Positions 13,200 through 14,813 of a DNA stretch of 14,813 nucleotides are shown piece after piece. Origin of the DNA: Clostridium sp. UBA4746 (GTDB lineage Bacteria > Bacillota > Clostridia > Clostridiales > Clostridiaceae); assembly GCA_002403785.1 (NCBI GenBank), contig DHIM01000203.1, positions 9,002 to 23,814 on the forward strand, in the 5' to 3' direction. Both the position numbers and the translations under genes were made by a program. The notes under the pieces were generated by a model. The model was given only the letters and a program-made list of their open reading frames with translations. It made no database searches and had not been told where the DNA came from. Position 1 is the stretch's first letter; each line of letters begins with the position of its first letter.

Positions 13200-13240
13200 C
13201 TTGTAATGGTAATTGTCATTGATATTTAGTTAATTACAAG
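13200..13240 (+). repeat. Inverted repeat around the M20 gene's translation start region
   Basis: CTTGTAAT (13200-13207) and ATTACAAG (13233-13240) are perfect 8-bp complements separated by 25 nt. The 3' arm contains part of the only AAGG available as a ribosome binding site, directly before ATG at 13244, so the fold could hide it. It may instead be a protein-binding site. Confidence 0.4.
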
Positions 13241-13243
13241 GTT

Positions 13244-14578
13244 ATGCAATTAACAATTATATTTAGAGAGGAAGATGAGACAAAATTGTTACAGCATAAC
13301 TTACAAATAGCTCAAGATACTACAGTATATGAAGAAAACATAACATCTGAAGCAATTAACTTAATGAAAGAGTTAATCTCAAGACCCAGTCCTTACTTTC
13401 ACGAAGGTGCTATCATGGATTTTACATACAGTTGGTTTCTAAAAAATGGTATGAATGCATACATTCATGAATACTATGAACCTAAAATTACTGGGTTTAA
13501 GGGTGAAAATGTTATCTGTGAGATTACTGGAGAAAGTGATGGTCCGGTTATATGTATTAATGGTCATATGGATACAGTTAATCTTTGTAATGGGTGGTCT
13601 AAGGATCCTTATCAAGGATTAGTAGAAGGAGATAGAATTTATGGCCTTGGTGCTCTTGATATGAAATCAGGTTGTTGCGCTTCTATGCTTGCTATTAGAA
13701 AATTTCATGAGCTTAACAAAAGATTTCATGGAAAGATTATTGCAACTTTTGTTTCTGATGAAGAGGGTCCTTATGGGCTTGGAACAAATGCTTTAATTGA
13801 AGACGGAATACTTGAAAATGTAGATTTTTCAATTATTGCAGAGCCAAGTGATGCTTTTAATAATAAATCTTTCCCAGATGTTTCTCTTGGTGCAAGAGGT
13901 GGTTATGGTCTTGAAGTTGAATTTTTCGGGAAAGCGGTTCATGCAGCTCTACCTGATTATGGTATAAATGCCGCGGTGGATGCTGGAAAATTCATGTGTG
14001 AATTAGAAAAAATTGATTATCTTGAAACAGCATTTTTAGGAAAGGGTGTTGCATGTGTTATTGCTGTAGAGAGCGATGGGGGAGCTTGTAGTGTTCCAGA
14101 TTATGCTAAAGTCAAGTTATTTTGGCATATTGTAATAGGTGAAAATGAAAAGACAATAGAGGATTATGTTAAGGAGGCAATAAAAAGAGCAAATATTAAA
14201 AGTACTTTTAATATTTCTTTTAGAGATGCGCCAACAGATGGCAGCAAGGGATTTATGCCGTTTATTGTAGCAAAACAAAATCATTTCGTTGCTGCTTTCT
14301 TAGAATCAGTAAAGGATACTTGCGAATGCGAAGCAAGTGTATCTTATTTTAAAAGCATAGGTGATTTTAACTACTTAGGTTCTAGGTTAAATGCACCTGC
14401 AATTATTTTTGGTACTGATGGTGAAAACTTTCATGCTGCTGATGAATATGCAACCATAAGTTCGATTGTTAAAACTTCAGATATCATATATAACTTTTTA
14501 GATAAAGTGCTTAGTGACAATAGTAACTCAAGTTTTGGTGAAAATTCTCTTTCGGTAAATGGATTAAAGGTCTGCTAA
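13244..14578 (+). CDS. M20-family zinc metallopeptidase/deacylase
   Basis: 444-residue hydrolase of the M20 (ArgE/DapE/PepV-like) family. The two-metal site is intact: His108 and Asp110 in GHMDTV, bridging Asp139 in GALDMKSG, Glu173-Glu174 in SDEEGP, Glu200 or Asp203 in IIAEPSD, and His397 in NFHAADEY. The dimerization domain is inserted from about residue 215 to 330, with the conserved GKAVHAALPDYG (His233). Members remove acyl groups from amino acids or cut small peptides, and the exact substrate cannot be read from sequence. It has an N-terminal extension of about 30 residues (MQLTIIFREE to VYEENIT) and a Ser/Asn-rich tail. The start is uncertain: the ATG has only AAGG 2 nt upstream, and no better in-frame start is seen. 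It is followed by a receptor-type lipoprotein gene 74 nt on, suggesting uptake linked to hydrolysis. Confidence 0.88.
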   Translation: MQLTIIFREEDETKLLQHNLQIAQDTTVYEENITSEAINLMKELISRPSPYFHEGAIMDFTYSWFLKNGMNAYIHEYYEPKITGFKGENVICEITGESDGPVICINGHMDTVNLCNGWSKDPYQGLVEGDRIYGLGALDMKSGCCASMLAIRKFHELNKRFHGKIIATFVSDEEGPYGLGTNALIEDGILENVDFSIIAEPSDAFNNKSFPDVSLGARGGYGLEVEFFGKAVHAALPDYGINAAVDAGKFMCELEKIDYLETAFLGKGVACVIAVESDGGACSVPDYAKVKLFWHIVIGENEKTIEDYVKEAIKRANIKSTFNISFRDAPTDGSKGFMPFIVAKQNHFVAAFLESVKDTCECEASVSYFKSIGDFNYLGSRLNAPAIIFGTDGENFHAADEYATISSIVKTSDIIYNFLDKVLSDNSNSSFGENSLSVNGLKVC

Positions 14579-14652
14579 CAATATAAAATGATTGCTTAAC
14601 TATCAGAAAATTAATATTATTGTGGACTTATAAATATAAAGGGAGGTTACTA

Positions 14653-14813
14653 ATGAAAAATTCATTTAAAACTCTTTGCATCATATTGACAGTAGTTGTA
14701 ACTGGAGGATTAATTACTGCGTGTGCTAGCAAGGGCATAAGGATTGGTGTTGTTACAGGAACTACATATGGAGAACAAGCAAAAAAATATAGTAAAATAA
14801 CAGAAGTTAAGTC
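14653..14813 (+). CDS. ABC transporter receptor-type lipoprotein (partial, runs off the window)
   Basis: The site GGGAGGT (14641-14647) is 5 nt before ATG, and 53 complete codons are visible. The signal peptide has lipobox ITAC (Cys24). Immediately after it comes SKGIRIGVVTGTTYGEQAKK, which resembles the beginning of lobe 2 of family 3 amino acid receptors; compare KGKIFAVKKGTLGAKYAE, residues 123-140 of the glnH product in this window. Lobe 1, normally about 85-100 residues between the lipobox and this point, is absent. Either the gene has an internal deletion or it is a short variant. It lies 74 nt downstream of the M20 gene in the same orientation with no terminator between, so co-transcription is likely. 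The rest of the gene lies beyond the window. Confidence 0.7.
   Translation, partial: MKNSFKTLCIILTVVVTGGLITACASKGIRIGVVTGTTYGEQAKKYSKITEVK

Larger units (their letters stand above)
12617..13243. other. Long intergenic stretch with a small GC-rich island
   Basis: 627 bases without a credible gene. An island at about 12617-12705 (GAGGTGCGTCCGGCATAGGC near its left end, CCACGTGGCAAGTGGC at its right) stands out from AT-rich flanks and may be the end of a lost mobile element. The remainder is very AT-rich, with an imperfect hairpin AATCATTT/AAATGATT (13065-13087). A minus-strand frame of about 70 codons here is almost all Phe, Ile and Tyr from AT-rich DNA and is not accepted as a gene. Confidence 0.4.

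Noticed and set aside
13205..13226. Fur-box-like sequence before the M20 gene
   Set aside because: One half matches TGATAAT well (TGGTAAT), but the other half (GTCATTG) matches ATTATCA poorly, and the gene has no iron-related role.

Overview
The window is AT-rich DNA with strong AGGAGG-type ribosome binding sites, short intergenic hairpins with T-tracts, frequent TTG/GTG starts and lipoprotein signals. This fits a low-GC Firmicute, most likely Clostridium sensu stricto or a close relative; species cannot be set from this sequence. The layout is chromosomal accessory or metabolic DNA, with intact small operons separated by decayed stretches. No rRNA, tRNA, CRISPR array or intact insertion sequence was seen.

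Left part (1-4230): a truncated FtsX/MacB-type ABC permease gene runs straight into the 3' end of an oppositely oriented ankyrin-repeat gene. Next is a complete polar amino acid ABC importer, glnH-glnP-glnQ like: lipoprotein receptor, permease, ATPase. It has two candidate promoters, a cluster of TTGCA motifs upstream, a stable hairpin between glnH and glnP, and a good terminator after glnQ.

Middle part (4230-8640): a two-gene operon encodes a gluconate 2-dehydrogenase subunit 3-like protein and a GMC flavoprotein with a ferredoxin-like four-cysteine motif. It is visibly richer in G+C than its neighbours and has a perfect 18-bp dyad upstream. Convergent to it is a minus-strand pair: a GNAT acetyltransferase and, upstream of it, a 60-residue ribbon-helix-helix-like protein. 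Tandem perfect palindromes lie on both sides of this pair.

Right part (8640-14813): an LRR-YARHG lipoprotein whose ribosome binding site is a run of eight G; a YaeR/GloA2-type VOC metalloprotein; a divergent ClpP-like serine protease without a Clp ATPase; and a convergent orphan YopX-family phage gene. A roughly 1.5-kb low-coding stretch follows. It holds two minus-strand relics not covered by any long ORF: a 5'-truncated thioredoxin-fold CPDC protein resembling bacteriocin transport accessory proteins, and a secreted-peptide gene broken by an 11-nt tandem duplication. The window ends with an M20 metallopeptidase and the start of an ABC receptor-type lipoprotein that seems to lack its first lobe.

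Functional links: the glnHPQ genes work together in amino acid uptake. The GMC flavoprotein and its small subunit probably form one dehydrogenase. The M20 hydrolase and the following lipoprotein may belong to one import-and-hydrolysis unit. The most unusual points are the RHH/GNAT module between paired palindromes, the relic peptide/thioredoxin locus, the G8 ribosome binding site and the receptor without lobe 1.
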